A DNA stretch of 64,000 nt. Source: Narthecium ossifragum. Its lineage: Eukaryota > Streptophyta > Magnoliopsida > Dioscoreales > Nartheciaceae. The translations under genes and the position numbers were made by a program. The stretch covers positions 3,944,896-4,008,895 of the forward strand of contig OY986963.1 of NCBI GenBank assembly GCA_963920575.1. Reading direction: 5' to 3'. This document shows, in pieces, positions 10,369 through 21,490 of the stretch (position 1 is its first letter; the number at the start of each line of letters is the position of its first letter). Under the pieces are notes generated by a model. The model worked only from the letters and a program-made list of their open reading frames with translations, had not been told where the DNA came from and searched no databases.

Positions 10369-12645
10369 TGTCGCGCCCCGACCCGCGTAGGCCCAACCGG
10401 GCCGGGCGACGCGAACCGGAACCTAACCTACTGCGGAAAAATTTTGGCGAGGTTTCCCTCTAATTGTAGTGGTTACCCTAACAAGTCATAATCATCCTAT
10501 ATTAACAACAATTGCAAACCTCAAACAGGGAAATTATACATTTATCACTCCCGTAGGAGACTATCTATAACAAAAGGGGTAAAACGGTAAGATCGCCACC
10601 ACTCAAGCACCGCCAGACGCCGCCACGTCACCAAACACCTGCCCGGTAGGGGCGACCGAAGAAGAGCTCGCGCCAGCACCTGCAAAACGCAGCCCGGGTA
10701 GGAGTGCGCACTAAGCTCAGCAAGGACACTATACTACGACACTCACAAGGGAGGGAACACAACAGTGTCGCCCCCAAACAAAGCCTAGGTGTATCACAGG
10801 GGTCCCATAACCCCACCGGATGCCCCTGAGAGCCCCAGCCATGGTCTTCCAGCGAACTGGTCACACACTGGGTCACACTCAGTAAGGCAGGGAACGGCAC
10901 TACCAACTCACAACAGGATCGTGGGCACTGTTGGCGGATAGCACCGCTGGGTAGTCACACCTGCCACCCAAGAGTTCAAGAAGGACTGGGTACCGGCTAC
11001 ACCTCGACTTGGCTCGAGGCCGACACGACCTCTAAACATCAAGCAACAACAGTATTCATGTCATCTAACCCTATCATCGAAAATGACTGAATACTACAAA
11101 TCGAGTCATGGACCAAGCTACCCACAACGGTCCTAAGAGATAGATCCGAGCTACCCGGAAGCCCCGGATCGGCAACGCCCTAAACAGACGCAACTAGTGC
11201 ACAACACAATGCATGCTACGAACATGCGCAGAAATAAACACATGTAAGCATGCAACAGGATGTGATGATATAAATACAAGGTCTAGGCAAGGCACCCTGC
11301 CGCCCCGGGGTGGTGAATAAATATTTAAGGTCTAGGGACTGCTGCAGTGGTACCACCACCAACTGCCAGCAGTCCACCACAACACCTGCACCAGGAAATA
11401 ACCCCGCAAACAACAGCTCACAAATAAAGCAGATAAAGCCCTCGGCGCACGCCGGCATGCAAGGCTATGGAAAGCGGTAGGGCTACCTGCCCGTTTATTC
11501 TACACAATCCCAGGAGTCATCACTCCCCTGGTTCACCACTGCCCTATTATAGGGCTAACATGCTCTAAACGTATATACTAGGTATAAAGCGATAAGAAAA
11601 ACCATCATACCAAGCCCCGCGGGCAAAATCCATGAAAAACCCTCTCTGCTACTAAGGGATCGATCCTTTCCGAAGGAAGGATCGATCTCTTATGTAACAG
11701 TGAGCTTCCCTCACTGTCGAGACAAAGAAGATCGATCCTTCCTCCCAGGAAGATCGATCTTTCTCGAGACAGAGGGCGCCCTTCGTGTCGCACCAAGAAA
11801 TATCGATCCTTCCTCCCAGGAAGATCGATCTTCTTCGCGACGAAGGGTAGTCATGCTACCCAAGAACCAGGATCGATCTTCTCCAAGCAGGAGATCGATC
11901 CTTCATCGGGCGTAGCATGACCAACCCAGAGAGATCGATCCTCCCACAAGAAGGATCGATCCCAATGGGTTCTCCGGCGTCCTTCCGACGAGAAAAACCG
12001 CCGGAGGAGACACCCAAACATCACGAAACTCTAGGATCTGATAGATCAAGATCCCACGAGTCCAAAACCGGTTAAAGCACGAGAAACCAACAAGTATATA
12101 GAGAGATCTATGTAAAAGAACACGATCAAACCGGAAAAACCCAAAACCCCGAAAAGATGTAGGTAGGAATCCCTACTGGAGTAAGAGCGGCTTAAATCCA
12201 AGCAGCTAGGCCTTAGATCTTCCTCAAACGAGCTCAGATCCAGCAAGAATGCGGCTCAAATCTCGGAAATCCCAAAAAAATCAAAGGATAACGATCTCGT
12301 TTGCTTTATAGGCAAACGAACCGACATAAGGGAGATCGATCCCCCTTTGAGGAGAGATCGATCCTCCTTGCCAGAACGAGTTTGACTTTTTGGCACAAGG
12401 TGATCGATCTTTTAGCTAGAGAGGATCGATCCCACTTGTCCAGAAAGCTAGACTTGGGCTAGAACTCAAGCCCAAGCCCGGATCTTTCGATCCCGGGTCC
12501 CACTAACCATTCTAAGCAAACATTACCACAAACATGGTCAGTGTGTGCACACGCGCGAGTGTGAAACTAGCCGACAATGTGCAATTTACCAAATTGCCCT
12601 TGCGGTCCACAACGAGCCACAGGAGGAGAGAGACGGGTCCTCACA
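10369..12645 (+). mobile_element. Solo LTR of a Ty3/gypsy-like retrotransposon
   Basis: It begins TGTCGCGCCCCGACCC and ends GGGTCCTCACA, with the 5-bp duplication CATGA on both sides (10364-10368 and 12646-12650). The opening and the nearby CTGCGGAAAAATTTTGG are typical of gypsy-type plant LTRs. No gag-pol frames and no second LTR copy are seen over 2277 bp, so this is a solo LTR left by recombination. It carries an array of GATCGATC motifs. Confidence 0.82.
11658..12431. repeat. Paired GATCGATC palindromes inside the solo LTR
   Basis: At least thirteen perfect GATCGATC octamers and one ATCGATC variant occur in seven pairs, near 11658/11690, 11732/11753, 11803/11824, 11872/11893, 11934/11955, 12333/12356 and 12402/12424. 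Members of a pair are about 20-30 bp apart, and several pairs have inverted flanks (AAGATCGATCCTTCC with GGAAGATCGATCTT), so each could fold as a hairpin. Such a density is far above chance. Confidence 0.75.
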
Positions 12646-12910
12646 CATGACAAGTGGCACGAAAGGCCATATAGTGCAGGGTAACCATCAACCCCACCCG
12701 AATATAGAGAGAGACATTAGTATAAAGGGAGTTTTACATTCCGGTACCATGTACTTTCCCAGAAATGCACTTTAGTACCACCAAGTTTGGGATTTGCAAT
12801 TTGATACCACCAAGTTATAATACCATGGTAAACTGATTCAAGCACCCTAACGACGTTATATGGGCTGACGGTAAACTGGTCACGTGCGTATCACGTGACT
12901 ATCATCAGCC

Positions 12911-13190
12911 CATTTTCACCTTCTTCGCCGCACGCACCTTCTTCGCCGCCGGCACCGGCAACCGGAGCATCGCGTAGGCGACGAGTGTCTCCCGCACGGT
13001 GAGGTGCGGGTAGAGCACATCATCCTGCGGGACATACCCCACGCGCCTGAGCATCGACCTCGCCATGCCTCGTGCCGTTAGCCAGTATAGTGGCGTTGTG
13101 CGGGCCTTGAAGATGGCCGGCGAGGACATTCAGCAGCGTCGACTTGCCAGCACCACCATCCACCGCCACCACTTGGCTCGACGGCTTGTG
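12911..13190 (-). pseudogene. Captured fragment of an ABCG (WBC-type) transporter nucleotide-binding domain
   Basis: The minus strand reads VVAVDGGAGKSTLLNVLAG (Walker A region) and, after a frame change near 13090, VGYVPQDDVLYPHLTVRETL followed by AMLRLP, the Q-loop segment characteristic of half-size ABCG transporters. The fragment stops before the signature and Walker B motifs. It lies inside the Pack-MULE terminal repeats, so it is a transduplicate and not a resident gene. Confidence 0.8.
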
Positions 13191-13389
13191 CGTGTCAGCC
13201 TCCCTCCTGCACTCTTTGGATCGGCAAACTCCCTCCCCTAGAGCTTCAAGAATCCCAGCGACTCCACTCTGGGCTCTGACACCGACAAGGTCCCCTACAA
13301 CATCCTGGCCACCACCACCATGCTCGGCCGCAGCCCGGGCTCCTCGTGCAAGCAGCACAGTGCCACCTTCACTGCCCTCCTCACCTCCC

Positions 13390-13800
13390 CCTCCTCCACT
13401 CTCCCTTCCAATCTCGGATCCACTAGCTCAACTCGCCTGCTCAACCGCTCCTTCGGAGATGGCCACCTTCAGCGCTGTGACAACCGCTCCTCCGAAGATG
13501 GCCTCTGCCGCGTCACCGAGCTCTCCCTCGACCCCGCCGGCTACTCTGGCTTCCTCTCACCTGCCATTTGATCCCTCCCTTTCTTGGAATCTATCGATCG
13601 CGCCGACAACCGCCTCTCCGGCGCCATCCAGTCTCCTGTGACCCCGTCTTCCGGCATCCCCATGCGCCTCCACCGACTCTCCCTCTCCCGCAACGCCTTC
13701 TCCGGCGACACCCTGACTCTCTCCCCCGGCCCCGCCTTGGAAGAGCTCTTCCTCGACAACAACCAGTTCACCGGAGCAATCCCGGGTTGTCAGTTCATCA
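13390..13800 (+). pseudogene. Captured fragment of a leucine-rich-repeat protein gene
   Basis: One frame reads CRVTELSLDPAGYSGFLSPAI and meets a stop at 13571. A second frame from 13584 reads ESIDRADNRLSGAI, then LHRLSLSRNAFSGDTL and ALEELFLDNNQFTGAIP. These are plant extracellular LRR repeats of the LxxLxLxxNxFxGxIP type, as in LRR receptor-like proteins. The frame break and the lack of signal peptide and kinase mark it as a partial captured copy. Confidence 0.78.
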
Positions 13801-14198
13801 CTCATCGAAAAACATAGGAGAAAGGGGAGGAGAAGAAAGTATCGGAGGAAGAGAGTAGGGGGAGGGGATGTGGCTGGGGAAGAAGAAAGGAAAAAAGAAG
13901 GGGAAAAAAAGAAGAGAAAAACAGAGGAGAAGCAGGGGAGAGAAACATAGGAGAAGCACTCAACGGGTGCAAAACCCGAGAAACGACTGCCAAACCCGGG
14001 AAACGGGTTTAAAACCGCTCATGTGCGCGCACGTGAGCGGTTTCCCGTCAATTTACGATAACGGAGTCGAGGGTCGGGATTAAATTGTAATTCGTTTATA
14101 GCTAGGTGGTATCAAATTGCAAATCCCAAACTTGATGGTACCAAAGTGTATTTTTGGAAAAGTACATGGTACCGGAATGCAAAAATTCCTAGTATAAA

Positions 14199-14563
14199 TA
14201 TATGAGATAGTATGCGTATAAGAGAGACTAAATATAAAACAGAAAGAATATATATGTGGAGAGAAAATGAACGGGACACTTGACGAAAATCTGAACGTTA
14301 AATGGTCTGACATAGCGGTGCTACATCTGCCAATCCTTTCCGCTCTGTTCAGATATTTTCTGCTTGGCAGACACTACTCTTCTTTTCTTCGTCTCTTTTT
14401 CTCACAACAGTGACAGCATCTTCTACAGTCTACGGACCAAATGGACCGCATTTAGGGCATTGGTCCGAACGCCAAATTCTTTTGGTGCCATGAATTGTGC
14501 CACATTTTGAAAGAGGGATGCAGTGCATGCGTGGCACTCCCCCATGCAATGGCTCCTCTTTAA
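14199..14563. other. Intergenic spacer
   Basis: Nothing coding is seen. The sequence is of mixed base composition with no clear repeats. Confidence 0.4.
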
Positions 14564-14727
14564 GCCTGTTTAGATAAACGGGATCGTAGAATGGACGGAT
14601 TCTAAGTGGATTTCAAATCCGTCTATTCTTATGTTTGGATTTCAAATGGATTTCAAAAAATAAAATCCGTTTAAGGACGGATTTCTTTTTTTTAACGGAT
14701 TTCGGATCCGTCTATCGGTCAAACACG
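14564..14727. mobile_element. Short MITE-like element
   Basis: About 165 bp starting GCCTGTTTAGATAAACGG and ending with the reverse complement of a similar end (GTGTTTGACCGATAGACGG). Between them the words GGATTTCAAATCCG and AAATCCGT repeat in both orientations, giving internal fold-back structure. No clear target duplication was found. Confidence 0.45.
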
Positions 14728-14761
14728 TCCTTTATTTCTCCTTATGCAAATAAGACACCAA

Positions 14762-15776
14762 GGCCTCGTTTGGTTGTGGAATAGTCTATTTCGGGATTAG
14801 ATGGGATAGGAATTAGTAACCCGGGATAAGTTATGGGATAAATTTTATCCCACCTTGGTGTTTGGTTGAAAAAGTGGGGATAAGAAGGTAATGATTCCTT
14901 GAGATTTGTGAGGTGTAAAGTTAAATGAATAATATTGGATGAAAAAAGTGGAATAAGAATAAGGATTGGTGAGGTGGAAAGTAAATTAATAATATTCATA
15001 CTTTAATTAATAATGTGATAAATACATAAATATTCACCTTGGCTTTAATAAATTACTTAATAATATGATAATACATATTATATTAATTAAAGTATAATAT
15101 TATCACCTCACCCGTCTTTTTCGACGCCTCCTCCTGCTAATCCCTCTCATATCAACGCCCACTTATTTGTCATATCCTGCAGACGACTGCTCCTCCGCCA
15201 TCGTCAACAACGATGACCGCCTGTCCTCCCTCGGGTCGTATGGCTCGACGGTGTTGAGGGCATTCTTGTCGGCACCGTGGCCTTTGGTGACGAACACGTA
15301 ACCTCCACTTACAGCGAATGTGAAAAAGGATCGCATCGCCACATGGCATGGTTATACACATCATTGCATCCTCATGCTGACCCATTTTATATTAATATAA
15401 TAATTTTTTATTTTTATTTTTTATTATAAATATAATAATTAATTTATTATATTAATTTATACACATCAATGAGCTACCTTTTCTATTAATAATTTATATT
15501 ATTAATTTAATTTTGGATTGGTGAGGTATAAAGTAAATTAATAATATTGGATGAAAAAAGTAGGATAGAAATAGGGATCGGTGAGGTGAAAAGTAGATGA
15601 GGTGAAAAGTAGATGGGGGTAGGTGGGGTTTGGGGGGGTTTTTGCATAAAACCCCCTCTAATCCTGAGATTAGAAATCCCAGGATAAACCTTATCCCCTG
15701 GTGGGGAGGGGATAAGGTTTATTCTATTTGGGTGCTATCCCGGTATAGGGGCAACCAATCTGTACCAAACATGGCC
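14762..15776. mobile_element. PIF/Harbinger-like non-autonomous element
   Basis: The ends are GGCCTCGTTTGGTTGTGG and, read inward from the right, GGCCATGTTTGGTACAG, resembling termini of PIF/Harbinger elements. The trinucleotide CAA flanks both sides (14759-14761 and 15777-15779), matching the 3-bp duplication of that superfamily, although TTA/TAA is usual. Two similar AT-rich blocks (near 14905-15000 and 15512-15620) contain AATAATATTGGATGAAAAAAG. A GC-rich segment at about 15175-15380 interrupts the AT-rich body and may be a captured gene piece that I do not recognise. Confidence 0.5.
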
Positions 15777-17459
15777 CAAAAGTGGATCTCACAGGGACGT
15801 AGTTATTCGGGGACCGCAGTCGTGGATAAGGTTCATGCGTGGCCTCATGGGAGGAATGAACACCATGATCCTTGCTATGCCGGCCTATGCTTCCCATATA
15901 AAAGCATACCGCTACGAAGGAGCCACTGGTCTGCCGTAAAAAGCCAGAACAACAAGCATTCACATGACTTCGTTGTAGCACTGAAACCGGATCGAATTTA
16001 GCATGGGGTGGCGGTGGCCGACTCTTATAATCAAAAGATTTATCATGCTATTAGCAAGAATAAAATTATTTATCATATTAGTATTGTCATATCTATTTTT
16101 TGTGATCTAATTGATGGTTTGTATCTATTCATATTAAAAGTGTTCATTCCTTCAGCTAATAAACCATATGCTTTTCAATTTATTTAATTAATTAGATAAA
16201 CATTGTCAATAAGATAAATTAAAATCATATAATCTTATTAAGATCCAATAACCAAGATAATTAAATTCATAGATATATAGTAAACCGTGTCCAAAATGAT
16301 CATGAAATCAGCTATCATATATATTCTCGATATCGGCGTATGATATATCTAGGTTTATTCGGCTATTAGTCATTACGTGCACAATCCCACAATCGAGCCG
16401 TGAGCCAAGCTTGATCAAGACAAATGCTAATTAAGTTAAGATCAAATCAAAATCTGACCTAATATAAGCGATCAAGATCATCTACATTAGCTTCGAGTCG
16501 AGTGATCGAACCCATTATTGCGCTGATTGAGCTCAAGCTAAGTGGAGTTCATGAGAAAATAATTTATTGGGCTTGACTATTATTTAATGGGTCTTAAATG
16601 GTTAGAGTGGGGTGGCCAATTTATAATAATAATAATAAAACATTATTACATGTAGAATTATGACTCTATATTTGTACATGTATATATAGTTTTAAAAAAT
16701 GTTTGGGGGGCCATGGCCTCCCACTGGCACAGCAAAGTTCCGTCCCTGAGCACTAAGATGGGTGCCCAGACTAATGGAGGAGTTCTCGTGTTACACTCCT
16801 CTTACGACTAGCTAAACTGGAGACTATGATATCATTCAAATTCACCAATCATATCCAAAAATAATGAATTTTATATTGAAAATGAAATGGCAAATATAAG
16901 AGCATTTAAGTCCACGAAATAGAAAAAGGTTCAGAAAATGAAAAGGATATGATAGGCCTTAAAGCAGCAAACTGAACGGGCCTCAACCAACATAAAGGTA
17001 ACATATTATGCTCATCATCAGAAGGGGCAGTAGATTGTGACACCCAGCCACCGAAAACTAGACAACCCTATTCGAATGGACCAGGCCGAGTTGTCAAGCG
17101 CAAATATGGCTTGCGAGAGCCCGCTATTAGATGCTTGTCAATTAAGAAGCTTAGAGTTTGGCACGCGTTTTCTGGACTGGATTAGGCCTGTAGTGGGCAT
17201 GGCTCAAATCCGATCTAAATCCGACCAAACTAAAACATTGTCAAGCCAAGTCTGGATTGTGTTAGAGTTAAGGTTTAACTGATATTTTGGAGACAGATTC
17301 GAGTTTCAGTCAGTTTGGACATCCTAAAGTCGATAGGGTTATGACTAGACCATTTAAAATAATCTTAGAAGCTATAGGGAATTATCAGTGGAATTGCATA
17401 CTAAATGATATTAGAGAATGATTTAAGTGATCAAACTATATGTTTTCGTTAAACCAATT
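15777..17459. other. AT-rich intergenic DNA with old repeat debris
   Basis: No gene is supported. Around 16700-16755 the sequence GGGGGGCCATGGCCTCCC looks like repeat debris. A TGTGACACCC at 17037 could be an LTR start, but I found no matching end or target duplication. An 81-codon frame at 17037-17282 has no recognisable domain. Confidence 0.4.
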
Positions 17460-18190
17460 GGGCATAGGGATGCCAATGGGGGATCAAAAGAGGACATCCA
17501 TTCCACCAATTCCGTTCAGTTTGGATGATTGGAATCGAGTTAACAGGACGATGATGACTTTATTATAAGACAAACCGGTGACAGAGATAGGGCCAGCGAC
17601 GGGTTTAAGAATATCCACTTCTCAATTCATGGCAATATAAAATTTCAAGGCTACAGGACATTGGTGGTTGAATCGGACTCATTGGTGGCGGTATAGATTT
17701 TGATTAGATTCATGTTAAGGCTGTTTGAGGTTGGAGGTTTAGCCCTTGAGATTTGGGTTAGAGTCTTGTTGTTTGAGTCTATCATGGTTTTACATATTCC
17801 AATGGATTGTAATGTAAGAGCGGATAGCATAACTCGTGCATGCGGGTTGCTAAATCGGGGTTTGTCTAGTCTAGTGATTAAGTTGAAATTTCAAACAATC
17901 AATACGTGACAAATCTATATATTAGTTTTCTCGTGGGAGAAGAGCCCGTGCGATGTAGGATATCATGGAATCGGGCATGTACGTGAGGGAAGCCTAGAAT
18001 TATTGAAGAATGATTTTACATCCCTTAAGTAAAGTGGTTAGTATACAAAGGTGGTAATGAGTTGGTCCTGTGCAAGACTTAAGTTCCCAAGTTTGTTTGT
18101 TGGGAATGTAGGGCATTTATGCTACCATGTCAAGGTAAAATGCTTAACTAATTAAAACAAAGAACAATGGTTTTGTTCTTGGATTTGGAT
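17460..18190 (+). mobile_element. Degenerate LINE remnant with RNase H-like segment
   Basis: Around 17640-17860 broken frames read LVVESDSLVAV and later HIPMDCNVRADSITRA. These match the VESDS and H-x-PR-x-CN-x-x-AD motifs of the RNase H-like domain at the end of plant LINE polyproteins. Stops interrupt it. The 3' part resembles the tail near 25.9 kb (GGTGGTAATG, GCTTAACTAAT followed by A-rich bases). Confidence 0.6.
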
Positions 18191-18545
18191 CCAACTCAAG
18201 AGTGTTTTTTTTTTAACCGGGGAGGGACTAGGCCTAAAAAATCCCTTCCAAGCTTCCCCATTGTTGGACAGATTGGTGAACAATTCTAGCAGTTAAGGGC
18301 ACCCGCATTAGGTCCATCAAAGCCATCACTTCCCTATTATAGGGAATGAGATTTAAGCAAAAGGTTAAAAACCAGCTGCATCAACCACCCTATCTCTAGC
18401 CTAAAATAGCGGAGGGCTACGATGCCCCCCTATATGTGGGGAGCACTGTTCACCTCCCCATTTGATATTATATAATAAAAGATAGATGATGGGGTCATTT
18501 ATTTGAGAAATAAAATCATTTTAGTGATGTAAGGAATATTAATCA

Positions 18546-18814
18546 TCCTTATATGAGGCTATGATTATAAAATAAGCTTTGGGTTGTCCTATATGGATCT
18601 TACGTGGCAGGTTTTTATCCTATGTGGAGCCTACGTGGAGGGGAGGGTTAGGGGGAGGAGGGGGAGTTAGTTGGGGGGGGGGGGGGGGGGGTTAGTTAAT
18701 GGGGAGGAGGGGAGTTAATGGGGGAGGGGGTTAAGGGGTGGGTGTTAACAGGGAAGTTAGAGAGAAGTTAAGGGGTGGGTGGTTACCGTGTCAGGTGGCA
18801 CGGGGGCCCGCTAG
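18546..18814 (+). mobile_element. Non-autonomous Helitron, family 1 copy B, with a 19-base G run
   Basis: It opens TCCTTATATGAGGCTATG after a host A (18545) and closes CGGGGGCCCGCTAG before a host T (18815). The CGGG/CCCG stem just before CTAG fits the Helitron 3' hairpin. The 5' end is nearly identical to the copy at 9335. The middle is an expanded G-rich tract with 19 consecutive G at 18673-18691 and several GGGG runs. Confidence 0.72.
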
Positions 18815-18949
18815 TAAATACATATGGGATCAACTTTAACTCCATTTTGGGAATACGTGCCTCGTCTACGCTTTTGAAGATGGAGAAGTATCCATTCGAG
18901 AGCTAATAACATTCCTAGAAGATCATCTTGAGTTTGGTGTAAATACTCC

Positions 18950-19300
18950 AATCCATGTGTTCGGATCCATGGTTGAGGGGCAGTTATATCTGACAGCGTT
19001 GATAATGAGCCGGAGCGAGAGCTACCGGAGCCATTGATGATGGAATCGGAGCCTGTGCCAGAGCCATTGCTGGCGGAACTGGAGTCGATGCTGCCATATC
19101 CAGAGCTACCGAACTTGGATGACGAGGCCTTGAAGGAAGACCGAAGATGGAGCTGCCATATCGTGAGTTGCCGGACCCATATGACAAGGCCTTGAAGGAA
19201 CAACTCACGACTCTTCTCAATCCACAGCTACAACCTTTGATGCAAGATTTGCTGGGTGATGCTGGACATGAAGGTGGCCATAGCATTTTGGCTAACATAG
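18950..19300. repeat. Unrecognised degenerate sequence with a short tandem duplication
   Basis: A segment of roughly 50-60 bp is repeated in tandem around 19090-19200; both units begin GCTGCCATATC and end AAGGCCTTGAAGGAA, with diverged middles. On the plus strand an acidic Pro/Glu-rich frame (ELPEPLMMESEPVPEPLL) is seen, broken at the duplication. I do not recognise a family. Confidence 0.4.
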
Positions 19301-19301
19301 T

Positions 19302-19700
19302 GTAACGCCCTCACCCTTTCCATACAATACTGTCCGTTTTTGGCTCATCCGCAGACACCGACGCCCCCAAGGCAAATCCCACCGTCAAGATGTCGGATCC
19401 ACACAATTCATCCCCTTATGGGGGTTTCTCACAATCCACACACCTTAGGCGACTCAGCGCCCTCACTGGCACAATTTCTGGTTAGGTACCGACTCTGATA
19501 CCATTTGTAAATTCTCACAATCCACCCCTTAGGTGCCCTAGCGTCAAAACTGGCACAATCTCCGGTATGCCATGGGCATTTTGGCTGAGGGAGTGGAACG
19601 TCCTCACCCTTCCCATACAATACTGTTCGCTTTTGGCTCATCCGCATACATCGACATACAATATTGTCCGCTTTTGGCTCATCCGCATACACCGATTGTG
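19302..19700. repeat. Imperfect direct repeats of an LTR-like motif
   Basis: The words CCATACAATACTGT and TTTTGGCTCATCCGCA occur near 19319, 19612 and (partial) 19658. CACAATCCAC...CCTTAG...ACTGGCACAAT occurs twice, near 19430 and 19515. The sequence TGATACCATTTGT, common in plant retroelement debris, lies near 19496. No coding sequence is seen. Confidence 0.45.
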
Positions 19701-19984
19701 AGGACCCGTGCATCCAACCCTGTCCGACCGCCTTAGGTCGAGGGTCTGGTTTTGTGGTTTGGCTCGGTTGGCCTGGGGATGCGATCGGTTGATCGCATCG
19801 TTGTTTCTGACCCCATGGGCAATTTAGTAAAATTGCTCCCTGGCGGTCAATTTCACACCCACGATGCACACACTGCCTTGGATTGATGTATGTGATTGAT
19901 TAGAACATTAAGGGTGCTTCCGATCGAAAAATCGGAGCTCGATTGGGGAAGATCGAAATGGACGTCTGTGATCGATTCAAGCTT

Positions 19985-20130
19985 TCTATAAATTTTTGTT
20001 GTCCTACGTGACGGGAGAATGTCCTAGGTGACGTCTATGTGGCATGATGTGATTTAGTGGGAGGAAGTTATTGGGTGGTTATTGGGGTGTAGTTGGTGAT
20101 TACTTGCCATGGTGGCAGGGGCACCACTAG
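19985..20130 (+). mobile_element. Helitron family 1, 5'-diverged copy C
   Basis: The 3' part (TGTCCTAGGTGACGTCTATG, AGTTATTGGGTGGTTATTGG) is clearly related to the copy at 9335. It ends GGCAGGGGCACCACTAG before a T, with a TGGTG/CACCA stem. The 5' end does not match the other copies and seems lost or diverged. Confidence 0.6.
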
Positions 20131-21490
20131 TATAAATATATAGCTTGATGTATATCACATATATTAATGATGTTGTGTAATATTAATTATTATAATTATA
20201 TCACAAAGATTAATGATGTAATATAATATTAATTATTATAATTATATGCCTCTCAAATGATAAATGAAGATTAGAATAAGAAAAAAAACGAAGGAATGAG
20301 TATTTTAGTAATGCAAGGAATAGTTTAGGGAATATGATGTAAAATAAGAAAATAATATATATTAAAATATTATGAAAACGAAAGTCATATGATCTTTATA
20401 TTTTAACTCGAATGTGAGACGTCAATTGTAAGATTTGATCATGTAGTTAGGGATGTCACCAAACTTTATATCACACTTTGAGTGGTCCAACTGCCCTCTT
20501 GAGCTCCGTCCGTTCTCTCTCTCTCTGACTCTCTCTGACCAAATCACCATGTGCTCGACGAAGTCCACGTCTCTCTCAATACAGAGCACTGTGCCGCTGT
20601 TTGCTGTTCGATCCATAAGCGGCCCAGCAGTTGGATGTCGGATTCGTAAGTCAGGGTTAGTTGCGTCCCGGGTTCCCAATAAATTAACTGCCCAGTCCAC
20701 CTCCTACTCCCGATAAGATCTCGCCTAACAACGCCACGTGTGATCTCCTCCTCAACCCAACGGTCCCGATCAGAAGTCGACCCGTTCTCCCTCCCGAGTC
20801 CTAGGCGACAAAACAATCACAGATATGATCATCCAACGGTCGGGATTTGACAATAAGCTGGGACCCCAAAGGAAACTTGGGCATTTGGACCATATTCGCG
20901 ATTTATAAATCAAAGTTTACAAGGTACGAATTCGGTCCCATGACTCGTTTAAATTTTAAAAGAGTTCTATAATCCTATTTACGTAAGAGCACCGAATACA
21001 GGTGCTCGCTCGATGGCATCTGGAATATATTCTCACACGCAAACCTTTGAGTCTCTGGCAAGGCCCAAAGCTATAATTTATATAAGAAATTGTGATCGAT
21101 GTGAGCTCCCTGAATATATAGTCATGCTGTGATTTATATAAGAACTCTAGTTATCTGCATATATATACTTTGTATCCGTGACGATAAGCAAGCAAATTAG
21201 GACCCAAGTGGAGCCTCTAAAGTATACATATTCTCATGGAGGGGTCCTCTGGGCTTTCAGGTGTGATATGCCACAAAGAAGGCAGCATGTTAGGAAACAA
21301 AGGAAAGAACGGAAGGTTCGGTTTGGCCACCAACCATAGAATCCAACTGGGATTCGAGTTATAATATATAATTTCTAGCAATCAGGAATTTTTTTCTTAT
21401 GTACTATACTAACGAGAATAATAACCATAAAATCTCTTGATTAGAATCATCAATTATCCCAGGACTCTTTTCTTTCTATCAAACATCAAG
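20131..21490. other. Upstream region of the metalloproteinase gene
   Basis: AT-rich at first, with two copies of ATTAATTATTATAATTATAT near 20181 and 20229. The GC-richer part at 20440-20830 holds only overlapping short frames with no domain. TATA-like TATAATATATAATTT lies near 21360. I see no additional gene. Confidence 0.4.

Larger units (their letters stand above)
12727..14189. mobile_element. Pack-MULE with captured ABC-transporter and LRR gene fragments
   Basis: A perfect 9-bp duplication TAGTATAAA flanks the element (12718-12726 and 14190-14198), the size typical of Mutator-like elements. The ends are inverted repeats: GGGAGTTTTACATTCCGG on the left and, read inward from the right, GGAATTTTTGCATTCCGG. 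Similarity between the two ends continues for roughly 170 bp, through AAGTTTGGGATTTGCAATTT. The GC-rich interior holds an ABCG-type ATPase fragment in antisense and an LRR fragment in sense. No transposase is present, so the element is non-autonomous. Confidence 0.88.

Noticed and set aside
10341..12720. An older MULE around the solo LTR suggested by AATATAGAG on both sides
   Set aside because: The putative inverted ends agree at only a few positions beyond GGTTACCC, so the evidence is too weak.
13144..13641. 165-codon plus-strand frame in the first Pack-MULE
   Set aside because: It is Ser/Pro-rich shadow translation of the LRR and ABCG fragments in the wrong frame.
17037..17282. Possible LTR start at TGTGACACCC
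   Set aside because: No matching LTR end or 5-bp duplication could be found nearby.
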